Assembly: GCA_004213235.1 (NCBI GenBank)
Contig: SHAI01000050.1
Location: 1 to 12,600, forward strand
Source: Parvularculaceae bacterium
Lineage (GTDB): Bacteria > Pseudomonadota > Alphaproteobacteria > Caulobacterales > Parvularculaceae
DNA: 12,600 nt
Direction: 5' to 3'
Both the position numbers and the translations under genes were made by a program. The notes beneath the pieces were generated by a model that did no database searches, was not told the origin of the DNA, and saw nothing but the letters and a program-made list of their open reading frames with translations. Each line of letters opens with the position of its first letter. Positions within the stretch are counted from its first letter, which is position 1. Positions 1 to 7,692 of the stretch are shown here, one piece after another.

Positions 1-778
1 CTTTGGCAGAAGGTATTGATCCGGGTACCACAACGGCGTAAGGCGGTACCTCACCATACAGTGTTTCACCTGTTTCCCGGTCGATTATTTTGGTGGATGC
101 CCCGAGGAAAACGCCCATAGACAACACTGCGCCTTCGCGCACGATGACCCCTTCGGCAACCTCTGAGCGTGCGCCGACAAATACATTGTCTTCAATGATG
201 ACCGGAGATGCCTGTAAGGGTTCTAATACGCCGCCAATTCCGGCCCCGCCAGAGATATGGCAATTGGCACCAATTTGCGCGCAGGATCCGACCGTGGCCC
301 AGGTGTCAATCATCGCACCTTTGCCTACATAGGCCCCGATATTTACATATGACGGCATAAGAACCGCGTTTGGCGCGATATAAGCGCCATGACGCACCGC
401 CGCGGGCGGTACCGCACGAAACCCGGCATCTTCAAAATCTTCCGCATGCCAACCGGCAAATTTTGACTGGACCTTATCCCACCACGCGCCGGGGCCTATC
501 CGTCCGCCCGGTCCGCCATCAATAACTTTGTTGGCATTGAGACGGAATGAGAGCAGGACGGCTTTCTTCAACCATTCATTGACGCGCCATTGGGGAAGGT
601 TGGAACCATCAGTCAGAACTGGCTCGGCGACCCGGGCATGACCCTTGTCCAGAGCGTTCAGAGCCGCTTCTACGCCATCGCGGACATCCCCTTTGGTATC
701 AGTAGAAAGGGAGGCGCGATCCTCCCAGGCAGCGTTGATGATATCGCAAAGCGCGGAAAGGTCTGGGGCGTCGGTCAT
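1..778 (-). CDS. dapD: 2,3,4,5-tetrahydropyridine-2,6-dicarboxylate N-succinyltransferase, 3' end cut by window edge
   Basis: DapD transfers a succinyl group from succinyl-CoA to tetrahydrodipicolinate in the cytoplasmic succinylase branch of the diaminopimelate/lysine pathway. Translating the minus strand from 778 gives 259 residues with no stop before the edge. The family is usually about 275-285 residues, so only the C-terminal tail is missing. Residues 1-120 form the helical N-terminal domain. From about 124 to 250 run hexapeptide repeats of a left-handed beta-helix (for example MPSYVNIGAYVGKGAMIDTW at 141-160, then VFVGARSEVAEGVIV). The Asp in MIDTW and the Glu in the ARSEVAEG stretch sit where I recall the catalytic residues. 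The ATG overlaps the TGA of the upstream nucleotidase gene (shared bases 775-778). A GGAG ribosome-binding site lies 7 nt upstream (plus-strand bases 786-789), so the two genes are probably translationally coupled. Confidence 0.96.
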   Translation of the reverse strand, partial: MTDAPDLSALCDIINAAWEDRASLSTDTKGDVRDGVEAALNALDKGHARVAEPVLTDGSNLPQWRVNEWLKKAVLLSFRLNANKVIDGGPGGRIGPGAWWDKVQSKFAGWHAEDFEDAGFRAVPPAAVRHGAYIAPNAVLMPSYVNIGAYVGKGAMIDTWATVGSCAQIGANCHISGGAGIGGVLEPLQASPVIIEDNVFVGARSEVAEGVIVREGAVLSMGVFLGASTKIIDRETGETLYGEVPPYAVVVPGSIPSAK

Positions 779-1560
779 ATGGCAGCTCCGATGGTCGGGG
801 TAGATGTTAATGTTCGGACAATATCACCAAGGAAGCTTGTTATATCGTCAGTAACATGATGAATGTGTTCGTGTTCGAGGTGCGCTTTCATATCACCCGT
901 CGCCGGACGTTTATCGACAGGTTCGTCATCCATCCAGCGGGCGTTTGAGCATATCAGAACGGTTGTCATCCCAAGGGCATGGGGGACGGCAAGATTATCC
1001 GCCAGATCTTCGAACATAATCGCGTTTTGCGGATCAATATTCGTACGTGCGAGAAAGTGGCGATAGGCATTGTGATGTGGTTTCGGTGTGAAATCAGCAG
1101 CTTCGATATCGAAGATGTTGTCAAACAAGCCCGACAGGCCGATTTTGCCTATGACATTTTCTGCGTGGGCGACGGACCCGTTCGTGAAAATACTTTTCTG
1201 GCCGGGCAATGCCGCGATGTATTCCGCCAGGCGCGGGTTTTCCGGTACGGCAGATAGGTCAATATCATGGACAAATGACATGAATTCTGCAGGCTGAACG
1301 CCGTGTTCGCGCATCAGGCCGCTGAGCGTTGTGCCATATTTCACGTAATAATGTTTCTGCAGGGCCCGCGCTTTATCCGCTGGCAAGGACAAAAGCCGCT
1401 GAATGAACAATGCCATGTTGGCATCGATTTGTCGGAACAGGTGACATTCCGCTGGATAGAGCGTGTTGTCGAGATCAAATACCCATGCATTGATGCCATC
1501 GGGTATCGCGGTGCCGACTTCCTTTTGCTCGTGCTTAGCTGCGTTGCTGGCAACGTCCAT
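775..1560 (-). CDS. Pyrimidine 5'-nucleotidase, HAD superfamily
   Basis: This 261-residue protein is a complete HAD-type phosphohydrolase of the family annotated as pyrimidine 5'-nucleotidase, which dephosphorylates nucleoside monophosphates in the cytoplasm. Motif I is DLDNT at 29-33, with Asp29 the expected nucleophile and Asp31 the general acid. Motif II is the FTNGS stretch (Thr126). Motif III is Lys160 in TPKPHHNAY, and motif IV is FEDLADN with Glu184 and Asp185. The helical segment 40-115 between motifs I and II is the cap domain. The chosen ATG has AGGA about 9 nt upstream. The first 20 residues are not conserved-looking, so a slightly later start is possible, although no Met lies near. 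It overlaps dapD by 4 bp, and in my recollection this pairing recurs in alphaproteobacteria near argB, dapD and dapE. The exact substrate is inferred from the family name. Confidence 0.9.
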   Translation of the reverse strand: MDVASNAAKHEQKEVGTAIPDGINAWVFDLDNTLYPAECHLFRQIDANMALFIQRLLSLPADKARALQKHYYVKYGTTLSGLMREHGVQPAEFMSFVHDIDLSAVPENPRLAEYIAALPGQKSIFTNGSVAHAENVIGKIGLSGLFDNIFDIEAADFTPKPHHNAYRHFLARTNIDPQNAIMFEDLADNLAVPHALGMTTVLICSNARWMDDEPVDKRPATGDMKAHLEHEHIHHVTDDITSFLGDIVRTLTSTPTIGAAI

Positions 1561-1696
1561 TAGAGAGGGGTCCTGTCAGAGCGTTCTTGGTAGGCCGATG
1601 ATGTTTAGGCGCTGCGTTTATGGTGCTGCGTTTGTATTGCTGCTCAAATTCAATGGTCTGCAGCCGTCGTTTTCCCGGCGAGGAATATCGCGCTGC
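1561..1696. other. Short intergenic spacer with an imperfect 14-bp tandem repeat
   Basis: This is the gap between the end of the DUF1036 gene and the start of the nucleotidase gene, both on the minus strand. It contains two adjacent 14-bp units, 1606-1619 and 1620-1633, both ending in GCTGCGTTT and differing at three positions. No convincing terminator hairpin with a T-run was seen on the minus strand. The nucleotidase gene could therefore be read through from the DUF1036 gene or have a promoter here; the sequence does not decide. Confidence 0.4.
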
Positions 1697-2758
1697 CTAG
1701 GGTTCGCTACGGGTTGGTACAGGCGAGAACATGTCAACTTCGAAAGCAAACGTCTCCGAGGAAGCCCCGCCGACATCAACCCGGCGGAAGATAGCTTGAT
1801 CACTGTCCTGTTTGGTGCAGGTGCTTGCATTTGTGGAGTCAAATTTGACGGTGTTCACACATAGAGATTTGTCACCCCCGTGCAGGTGCAATTCGCCAGC
1901 TTCTGTTTCGATCACCCCATAAACATAATAGTGGTCACTGGACAATTCGCCCTTGATCACTTTTGTGCAGGCACCTTCTTCCAAAAGCCACCATCCCCGA
2001 GAAGCGTATTCTTCTGCTTTCGGCTCTGCGATGGCCGTCCACACGGCTGCATTGGTACGATTGCAAAAGAAAAACCCGAGTTTTGCCTCCGCCGCGTTCA
2101 CGCGTTCGACCATGTGGTCTATCAATTTATTGTCGATTGTGATGCCAGACCCGAGGCCATGCTTTTTGCGATAAGCGCTAAGATCGCGCTCTGTCTGGCG
2201 ACCAAGAACGCCATCGACGGCACCGTTACTAGCACCGAGATCGCGCATAAGGCGCTGGGCCCCAGCGAATTTGGCACTTAAAACCGTATAGGTTCTAGCT
2301 TCCACGAAATCTGTTTGATAGTCACCCTTTGCTTCCGCATCGACGTCGACTGTGAAAAATCGACGTTGACTCGACGGATCGTTGCGACACACTTCCTGAC
2401 TTCTTAGTTGGAAGAAACCTTCGTTTTCCACGCAAAGAGGCGTGTCGCCGGACCAGGTCCGTAACGGGCCGCGGTGTCCAGGGATTGCTTCTGCATAAAC
2501 GAAATATCGCCCAGGCGTTGTCTCTTCTGCGAGAACCACTTTGCATTGACCGGCGCGCAGGCGCCACCAGCCACGGGTTGCCAGCCGGTCGCCGTCAACA
2601 TGGGCGATGGCGGCAGACAAAACATAGCTGGTTTTATTGCAAAGACTGTATTTTGCACTTGCCGGGGTCGTTGTTGCGATGAGGCTGGCGCTAATCGCAA
2701 TCACGGTCAGGATTATTTTATGCATTATGCGAACAGACCTTGTAACTTGTCGTACCAC
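1697..2758 (-). CDS. Secreted protein with two DUF1036 domains flanking a peptidoglycan-binding-like segment
   Basis: The function is unknown. The 353-residue reading frame begins at a GTG (2758). A better start is probably the ATG at 2725 (residue 12), because it places a classic signal peptide directly at the N-terminus: MHK, a hydrophobic core, then TPASA as the cleavage site before KYS. AAGG lies about 12 nt upstream of it. Two similar domains follow, at about 37-140 and 227-330. Each opens with CN(K/R)T, carries a RGWW motif and an RYFVYAE/YYVYGV strand, and has four cysteines at matching spacing (40, 72, 109, 124 and 232, 264, 300, 314), suggesting paired disulfides. Both match DUF1036 as I know it. 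Residues 158-202 (AQRLMRDLG...DGVLGRQTERDL...KKHGL) look like a peptidoglycan-binding domain 1 repeat. The protein is probably periplasmic and may contact the cell wall; that role is inference. Confidence 0.85.
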   Translation of the reverse strand: MVRQVTRSVRIMHKIILTVIAISASLIATTTPASAKYSLCNKTSYVLSAAIAHVDGDRLATRGWWRLRAGQCKVVLAEETTPGRYFVYAEAIPGHRGPLRTWSGDTPLCVENEGFFQLRSQEVCRNDPSSQRRFFTVDVDAEAKGDYQTDFVEARTYTVLSAKFAGAQRLMRDLGASNGAVDGVLGRQTERDLSAYRKKHGLGSGITIDNKLIDHMVERVNAAEAKLGFFFCNRTNAAVWTAIAEPKAEEYASRGWWLLEEGACTKVIKGELSSDHYYVYGVIETEAGELHLHGGDKSLCVNTVKFDSTNASTCTKQDSDQAIFRRVDVGGASSETFAFEVDMFSPVPTRSEP

Positions 2759-2824
2759 TATCTTGTTCAGCGGCCTGGTGGTAATTCAGCCGAAACTGAT
2801 CTGACGATCAAGCGTTGATCTACT
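2759..2824. promoter_or_regulatory. Divergent promoter region between the DUF1036 gene and priA, with a 15-bp palindrome
   Basis: The two flanking genes point away from each other, so this 66-bp gap (plus the first bases of the GTG-started frame) should hold both promoters. No strong -35/-10 pair stands out. The clearest structure is the perfect inverted repeat GATCAAGCGTTGATC at 2806-2820 (6-bp arms, 3-bp centre). It ends 4 bp before the priA ATG, exactly where a Shine-Dalgarno sequence would be expected; none is visible. It could be an operator or an RNA hairpin affecting priA translation. Confidence 0.45.
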
Positions 2825-5074
2825 ATGTCTTCCAAACCAGTTGAACATTGTGACCCTGAGACTAGTTCTTCAGCCCCTGACGGGGGCGAAAGTGCAGACG
2901 TGCGGGTGCCCGTCCTGTTTCCGACACCACTGCCAAAAGCTTATGACTATTTAATGGCCAGCCCGCCACCCCATCCAGGGACGTTTGTGATGGCAGACTT
3001 TGGCGGGCGATTGCGCCATGGCATTATATGGGCAGGTTCGAGCGATGCCGCTCGCCCAGGCGTTGATCCGTCCAAACTCAAACGGATTGATCATGTTGTT
3101 GATGCGCCCGGCCTGTCGCCCGAAATCTTGGACTTTGTCGCGTGGGTTGCCGGCTACACGATGGCACCCTTGGGCGCGGTCTTGCGTTTGGTCATGCGCA
3201 CTGGCGGTGCCTTAACGCCGCCTGCCGGGCGCATGTCATATACCCTGTCGCCCGGCGGATCGGGGCATATGTCAAATCTGACCCCGGCCAGAAAAGCGGT
3301 CTTGCGCGTAGCAAGTGAGATGTCTGCCAATGTCAGGGATCTGGCGGCGGCAGCGGCAGTTGGCGAGGGGGTTGTGCGCGGTCTCATCAAAGAGGGCGCA
3401 CTTATTGGTCAATTGGTTGATCCCGACCCGCCATTCGACCAACCGCGCCTTGACCTGCCCGGAAAGAAATTGAGTGACGCGCAAGCCGCTGCGGCGGCGC
3501 AGCTGCGCGCCCATGTTCGCGAGGGGGGTGGCCCCTTGCTGGTGGATGGGGTCACGGGATCGGGCAAAACCGAGGTGTATTTAGAAGCGGCGGCCGAAGC
3601 GCTGCGCAAGGACTCCTCCGCGCAGCTGTTAATTCTGATACCAGAAATTGCGCTGACCCTTCCTTTCTTGCGCCGTGTCGCAGAACGCTTTGGTGCAGAG
3701 CCCGCAGCGTGGCATTCAGAGCTTGGCGATGCCGCGCGGCGGCGGGTTTGGCGCCGTGTCGCAGATGGTAATGCGCGCATTGTCGTTGGGGCGCGCTCGG
3801 CATTATTTCTACCGTTTAAAAACTTGCGGCTCATTGTCGTCGATGAAGAACATGAAAACGCGTACAAACAAGAAGATGGCGTGGTTTATCACGGGCGCGA
3901 TCTGGCGGTTGCGCGCGGTGCGAAGGCTGGTTTTCCTGTTCTTCTGGTGTCTGCAACGCCCTCACTGGAAACGGTCGTTAATGTTGATCAGGGGCGGTAT
4001 GCGCTGGTGCGATTATCATCGCGGTTCGGCGCGGCCGTGTTGCCTGAGATTTCTCTGATTGATCTGCGCAAGACGCCGCCCGAAAAAGGTGCCTGGCTGT
4101 CACCGCCTCTTGTTGAAGCGGTCAGTGATCGGCTTGGCCGGTCTGAACAAACCCTATTGTTTCTCAATCGGCGTGGATATGCGCCATTGACGATATGCCG
4201 AAAATGTGGGGAACGGATGAAATCGCCCCATTCGGATACCTGGCTGGTGGAACACCGTTTTGAGAATCGGTTGGTGTGTCACCATACGGGCTTCTCGATG
4301 CCTAAACCTGCGTCATGCCCATCATGCAAGGCAGTGGATTCCCTCGCCCCATGCGGGCCGGGCGTTGAACGTGTGATGGAGGAGGCGGTGACGCGGTGGC
4401 CTGATGCACGCATTGAGCTGCTATCGTCCGATACCGCACCGACCGCTGGCGAGATGCGCGGTGTTTTAGACAGAATGGGTGCCGGTGAAATTGATATTTT
4501 GGTCGCGACACAGATGGTTGCGAAGGGGCACCATTTCCCGAACCTGACCTGTGTCGGTGTGGTTGATGCCGATATGGGGCTGTCCGGCGGCGATTTACGC
4601 GCCGGTGAAAGAACATTTCAGCTCCTCAGCCAGGTCGCCGGGCGCGCTGGCCGGGAGGCGCGCGCCGGCATCGCATTGCTGCAAACCCATCAGCCGCAAG
4701 CGCCGGTCTTGCAGGCGTTGGCGAATGCTGATCGCGATGCCTTCCTGGTGGCGGAAGCCGAAGGGCGGGCGCGTGCCGGTTTTCCACCCTATGGGCGCCT
4801 TGCTGCGGTTATTCTGCGCTCCCCCGATGAACAGCGCCTGAAACAATCCGCCGAGGCGCACCGCAAGGCGCTTTTTGCGGCAGAAGGAATTGAGGTTATG
4901 GGGCCAGCGCCAGCCCCGCTCTATCGTTTGCGCGGCGAGATGCGGATGCGCTTTCTCATCAAATCCCGCCGGGAGGTGCATATTCAACGGTTTCTCGCCG
5001 AATGGCTGGGCGGTGTAAAACTACCCAACAAGGTCCGTCGACGCGTTGATATTGATCCCTATTCATTTTTGTAG
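2825..5074 (+). CDS. priA: Primosomal protein N' (replication restart helicase PriA)
   Basis: PriA recognises stalled or broken replication forks, unwinds the lagging-strand arm in the 3'-5' direction and starts reloading of the replicative helicase. The 749-residue protein is full length. Residues about 27-125 form the 3'-DNA-binding domain (RVPVLFPTPLPKAYDYL), followed by a winged-helix region to about 200. Walker A is GVTGSGKT (242-249), Walker B is DEEH (340-343), and motif VI is QVAGRAGR (603-610). The C-terminus ends in DIDPYSFL, as expected. The zinc-binding insert is unusual. By register with E. coli PriA, Cys458, 461, 485, 498 and 501 are present. The positions equivalent to E. coli Cys445, Cys448 and Cys466 are instead Ser467, Ser470 and Thr488. 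No Shine-Dalgarno sequence is evident; a palindrome occupies that place. Its position directly upstream of the F1-ATPase operon is, from memory, common in alphaproteobacteria. Confidence 0.96.
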   Translation: MSSKPVEHCDPETSSSAPDGGESADVRVPVLFPTPLPKAYDYLMASPPPHPGTFVMADFGGRLRHGIIWAGSSDAARPGVDPSKLKRIDHVVDAPGLSPEILDFVAWVAGYTMAPLGAVLRLVMRTGGALTPPAGRMSYTLSPGGSGHMSNLTPARKAVLRVASEMSANVRDLAAAAAVGEGVVRGLIKEGALIGQLVDPDPPFDQPRLDLPGKKLSDAQAAAAAQLRAHVREGGGPLLVDGVTGSGKTEVYLEAAAEALRKDSSAQLLILIPEIALTLPFLRRVAERFGAEPAAWHSELGDAARRRVWRRVADGNARIVVGARSALFLPFKNLRLIVVDEEHENAYKQEDGVVYHGRDLAVARGAKAGFPVLLVSATPSLETVVNVDQGRYALVRLSSRFGAAVLPEISLIDLRKTPPEKGAWLSPPLVEAVSDRLGRSEQTLLFLNRRGYAPLTICRKCGERMKSPHSDTWLVEHRFENRLVCHHTGFSMPKPASCPSCKAVDSLAPCGPGVERVMEEAVTRWPDARIELLSSDTAPTAGEMRGVLDRMGAGEIDILVATQMVAKGHHFPNLTCVGVVDADMGLSGGDLRAGERTFQLLSQVAGRAGREARAGIALLQTHQPQAPVLQALANADRDAFLVAEAEGRARAGFPPYGRLAAVILRSPDEQRLKQSAEAHRKALFAAEGIEVMGPAPAPLYRLRGEMRMRFLIKSRREVHIQRFLAEWLGGVKLPNKVRRRVDIDPYSFL

Positions 5075-5510
5075 GGCGTTCCATGGCGCGTAGTACGCAT
5101 CCCGCGTCAAAATCAATTCTCACAATGCACGGTCAGGTATTTCGCCGGCGTTGAAGGCCGGCGAATCTTGCCGCGCGCAGCATTTTTTGTGTGCTTCAAT
5201 GGCTGTAATTCGCCAATGCGCTGTATTGCCTGCACGATCGCGTCTTCAGCTTATTGCGCTCGCGAAGGGGCCATGTTATCTCGCCTCAAAATTTGGCTGG
5301 GATGGCCGCTTGGCGGTTCCCCGACAAAGTTATCGAACGTGTTTCATCCCCTTGTAAGAAGGGCTCTTTTGGGGTCTTTCCTCACCTCCGCCCGCCGGGC
5401 GGCGCCAATGGGTCAAACCACCGGAAGGTTCAGCTGGTATCGGGCTTTACTCGCTCGGGGCTGATCTGATCCGGTCTGGCGCTGAAATTATAGGACGCTG
5501 CGTACACGCT
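5075..5510. other. 436-bp non-coding region upstream of the F1-ATPase operon
   Basis: I see no credible gene here; the open frames on the plus strand lack ribosome-binding sites and resemble no family I know. It should hold the end of the priA transcript and the atp operon promoter and leader. Two stem-loops are clear: a 9-bp stem at 5141-5165 and CCGCCC-GCC-GGGCGG at 5388-5402. A possible weak promoter is TTGCGC, 16 bp, TTATCT in the stretch TTGCGCTCGCGAAGGGGCCA followed by TGTTATCT, around 5255-5282; the match to consensus is poor. The leader is long for an atp operon. Confidence 0.5.
5141..5165 (+). terminator. GC-rich stem-loop downstream of priA, no T-run
   Basis: TTCGCCGGC at 5141-5149 pairs perfectly with GCCGGCGAA at 5157-5165 around the 7-nt loop GTTGAAG. 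It lies 67 bp after the priA stop. Neither strand has a run of T after the stem, so it is not a standard intrinsic terminator. It may stabilise the priA mRNA 3' end, be a protein site, or act as a Rho-assisted stop. Confidence 0.4.
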
Positions 5511-6122
5511 ATGCCAACCGACGCTTCTGACAGCGCGACGAATGCCGCCACAGGATCAGCGACCCCGACCGCGCCGGGATCAATGACCCTTGGCGTTGCC
5601 GGGCGCTATGCTGATGCCCTGTTTGACCTCGCCCGGGAAACCGGTGTGCTTGAGGTGGTCGAGGGTGATTTTCGTAACCTGCAAAACGCAATCGACAGCT
5701 CCGATGAATTGTGCCGCTTTTTGAAGAGCCCGGTTTACGGCGCTGAAGAAAAAGGTGCCGCCATCGCAGCCATTGCAGATAAGGGTGGCCTCAGCGGGGT
5801 TTCCAAGAATTTCCTTGGTCTGGTCGCTCAAAACCGGCGTTTGTTTGCCCTTGACGGCATTATCGCGGCGTTTTTTGCACGGCTGGCCGAACATCGCGGT
5901 GAGGTGACGGCCGAGGCGATTTCCGCCGCGCCCCTCAATGATGAGCAGACGAAAAAGCTGCGCGGTGAAATAGAACGTTATGTGGGCAAGGCGGTAAATC
6001 TGTTTACCAAAGTTGATCCTGATCTCCTCGGCGGCCTCGTCGTGAAGGTAGGCTCGGTGATGGTTGATAGTTCCCTTCGCTCGAAATTAAACCGATTAAA
6101 AACAACACTAAAAGAGGCGTAA
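5511..6122 (+). CDS. atpH: ATP synthase F1 subunit delta
   Basis: The delta subunit sits on top of F1 and ties it to the peripheral stalk (subunit b) of the H+-translocating ATP synthase. The conserved N-terminal helix GVAGRYADALFDLARE starts at residue 28. The C-terminal part carries VNLFTKVDPDLLGGLVVKVG and the typical ending SSLRSKLNRLKTTLKEA. From the first ATG the protein is 203 residues, somewhat longer than the usual 175-190, because of a Thr/Ala/Ser-rich head of about 25 residues. An alternative start is the ATG at 5583, four residues before GVAGRYA. Neither start has a well-placed Shine-Dalgarno: AGGA is 15 nt before 5511 and GGGA only 3 nt before 5583. The choice is therefore open; I keep the longer form. 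atpA begins 5 nt after the stop. Confidence 0.93.
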   Translation: MPTDASDSATNAATGSATPTAPGSMTLGVAGRYADALFDLARETGVLEVVEGDFRNLQNAIDSSDELCRFLKSPVYGAEEKGAAIAAIADKGGLSGVSKNFLGLVAQNRRLFALDGIIAAFFARLAEHRGEVTAEAISAAPLNDEQTKKLRGEIERYVGKAVNLFTKVDPDLLGGLVVKVGSVMVDSSLRSKLNRLKTTLKEA

Positions 6123-6127
6123 TCCCC

Positions 6128-7657
6128 ATGGAGCTCCAGGCGGCGGAAATTTCCTCCATTCTCAAGCAGCAGATCAAAGACTTCGGCAAGGACGCTGAAG
6201 TTGCGGAGATCGGCCAAGTTCTCAGCGTTGGTGACGGTATTGCCCGCGTTTACGGTCTCGACAACGTCCAGGCGGGCGAAATGGTCGAGTTCGCAAATGG
6301 CGTTAAAGGCATGGCGCTCAACCTTGAGAAAGACAATGTCGGCGTCGTGATCTTCGGCGAAGACCGCGAAATCAAGGAAGGCGATACGGTCAAGCGGACC
6401 AATTCCATCGTTGATGTGCCGGTCGGCAAAGGGCTTCTTGGCCGGGTCGTTGACCCACTCGGGAACCCGATTGATGGCAAGGGACCCATTGAAGCGGCCG
6501 AGCGTCGCCTGGTGGACGTGAAGGCCCCGGGCATCCTGCCGCGTAAATCGGTGCACGAGCCGGTGCAGACCGGCATTAAAGCCATCGACGCCATGATCCC
6601 GATTGGTCGCGGGCAGCGTGAACTCGTCATCGGCGACCGCCAGACCGGCAAGACCGCCATCTGTGTCGACGCCATTTTGAACCAGAAGGCAGCGAATCAG
6701 GGCGACGACGAATCAAAGAAACTTTATTGTGTTTATGTCGCTGTCGGCCAGAAGCGGTCCACCGTCGCGCAGATTGTGAAGACGCTGGAAGACAATGGCG
6801 CGCTGGAATATTCCATCGTCGTTGCGGCGACGGCGTCTGAACCTGCGCCGTTGCAGTTCCTGGCCCCGTTTGCCGGTTGCGCCATGGGCGAATATTTTCG
6901 TGATAATGGCATGCATGCGCTGATCATCTATGATGATCTCTCCAAGCAGGCTGTGTCCTACCGTCAGATGTCGCTTCTTCTGCGTCGTCCACCAGGCCGT
7001 GAAGCCTATCCGGGCGACGTTTTCTACCTTCACTCGCGCCTGTTGGAGCGTGCGGCGAAGTTGAATGAAGATAATGGCCTCGGCTCGCTGACCGCATTGC
7101 CGATCATTGAAACCCAGGCCAACGACGTTTCGGCCTATATCCCGACGAATGTGATTTCGATCACTGACGGTCAGATCTTCCTTGAGACAGATCTTTTCTA
7201 TCAGGGCATTCGCCCGGCGGTGAACGTCGGTCTGTCGGTGAGCCGGGTTGGTTCGTCAGCGCAGATCAAGGCGATGAAGCAGGTTGCCGGTAAAATTAAA
7301 GGTGAGCTTGCCCAGTATCGCGAGCTTGCAGCGTTTGCGCAGTTTGGTTCAGACCTTGATGCGACAACGCAGCAGATCCTTAATCGCGGTGACCGCCTGA
7401 CCGAGCTGATGAAGCAGCCGCAATACTCTCCCCTCCTGGTGGAAGAGCAAGTCTGTGTCATCTTCGCAGGTGTGCGCGGGTATCTCGACAAGGTTGCAAA
7501 AGAAAAAGTCGGCGATTTTGAGCAGGAATTCCTGCGCAAGCTGAAGGGTGATCATGCCGGCCTTCTCGATGGTATTCGTGAAAGCGGCAAACTGTCGGAC
7601 GAAGCCGAAAAGGAATTGACCGACATCCTCGACGCGTTTGCGAAGAATTTCGCTTAA
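6128..7657 (+). CDS. atpA: ATP synthase F1 subunit alpha
   Basis: The alpha subunit alternates with beta in the F1 hexamer, binds non-catalytic nucleotide and supplies the arginine finger to the catalytic sites. At 509 residues it is the standard length. Seen in order: an N-terminal segment for delta and stalk contact (MELQAAEISSILKQQIKDF), the beta-barrel (IGQVLSVGDGIARVYGL), the P-loop GDRQTGKT at 169-176, the ALIIYDDLSKQAVSYRQMS strand, and the SVSRVGSSAQ motif with the arginine finger. The helical C-terminal domain ends LDAFAKNFA. AGAGG at 6113-6117, inside the end of atpH, is its ribosome-binding site, which supports coupling to atpH. Nothing in the protein is abnormal. The departure is downstream, where atpG does not follow directly. 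Confidence 0.98.
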   Translation: MELQAAEISSILKQQIKDFGKDAEVAEIGQVLSVGDGIARVYGLDNVQAGEMVEFANGVKGMALNLEKDNVGVVIFGEDREIKEGDTVKRTNSIVDVPVGKGLLGRVVDPLGNPIDGKGPIEAAERRLVDVKAPGILPRKSVHEPVQTGIKAIDAMIPIGRGQRELVIGDRQTGKTAICVDAILNQKAANQGDDESKKLYCVYVAVGQKRSTVAQIVKTLEDNGALEYSIVVAATASEPAPLQFLAPFAGCAMGEYFRDNGMHALIIYDDLSKQAVSYRQMSLLLRRPPGREAYPGDVFYLHSRLLERAAKLNEDNGLGSLTALPIIETQANDVSAYIPTNVISITDGQIFLETDLFYQGIRPAVNVGLSVSRVGSSAQIKAMKQVAGKIKGELAQYRELAAFAQFGSDLDATTQQILNRGDRLTELMKQPQYSPLLVEEQVCVIFAGVRGYLDKVAKEKVGDFEQEFLRKLKGDHAGLLDGIRESGKLSDEAEKELTDILDAFAKNFA

Positions 7658-7692
7658 AGGTTGGGACTTGAAAGGTCGAGGCAGGTAAAGCC

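Noticed and set aside
1463..1864. 133-residue open frame on the plus strand
   Set aside because: It crosses the nucleotidase start, the spacer and the end of the DUF1036 gene antisense, with no ribosome-binding site or recognisable domain.
5168..5464. Open frames in the priA-atpH gap (68-98 residues, three overlapping frames)
   Set aside because: No Shine-Dalgarno, no recognisable motif, and several competing frames; more like chance in GC-rich non-coding DNA.
7658..7692. Terminator between atpA and the I78 gene
   Set aside because: The 35-bp gap has no stem-loop with a T-run, so the I78 gene is more likely part of the operon.
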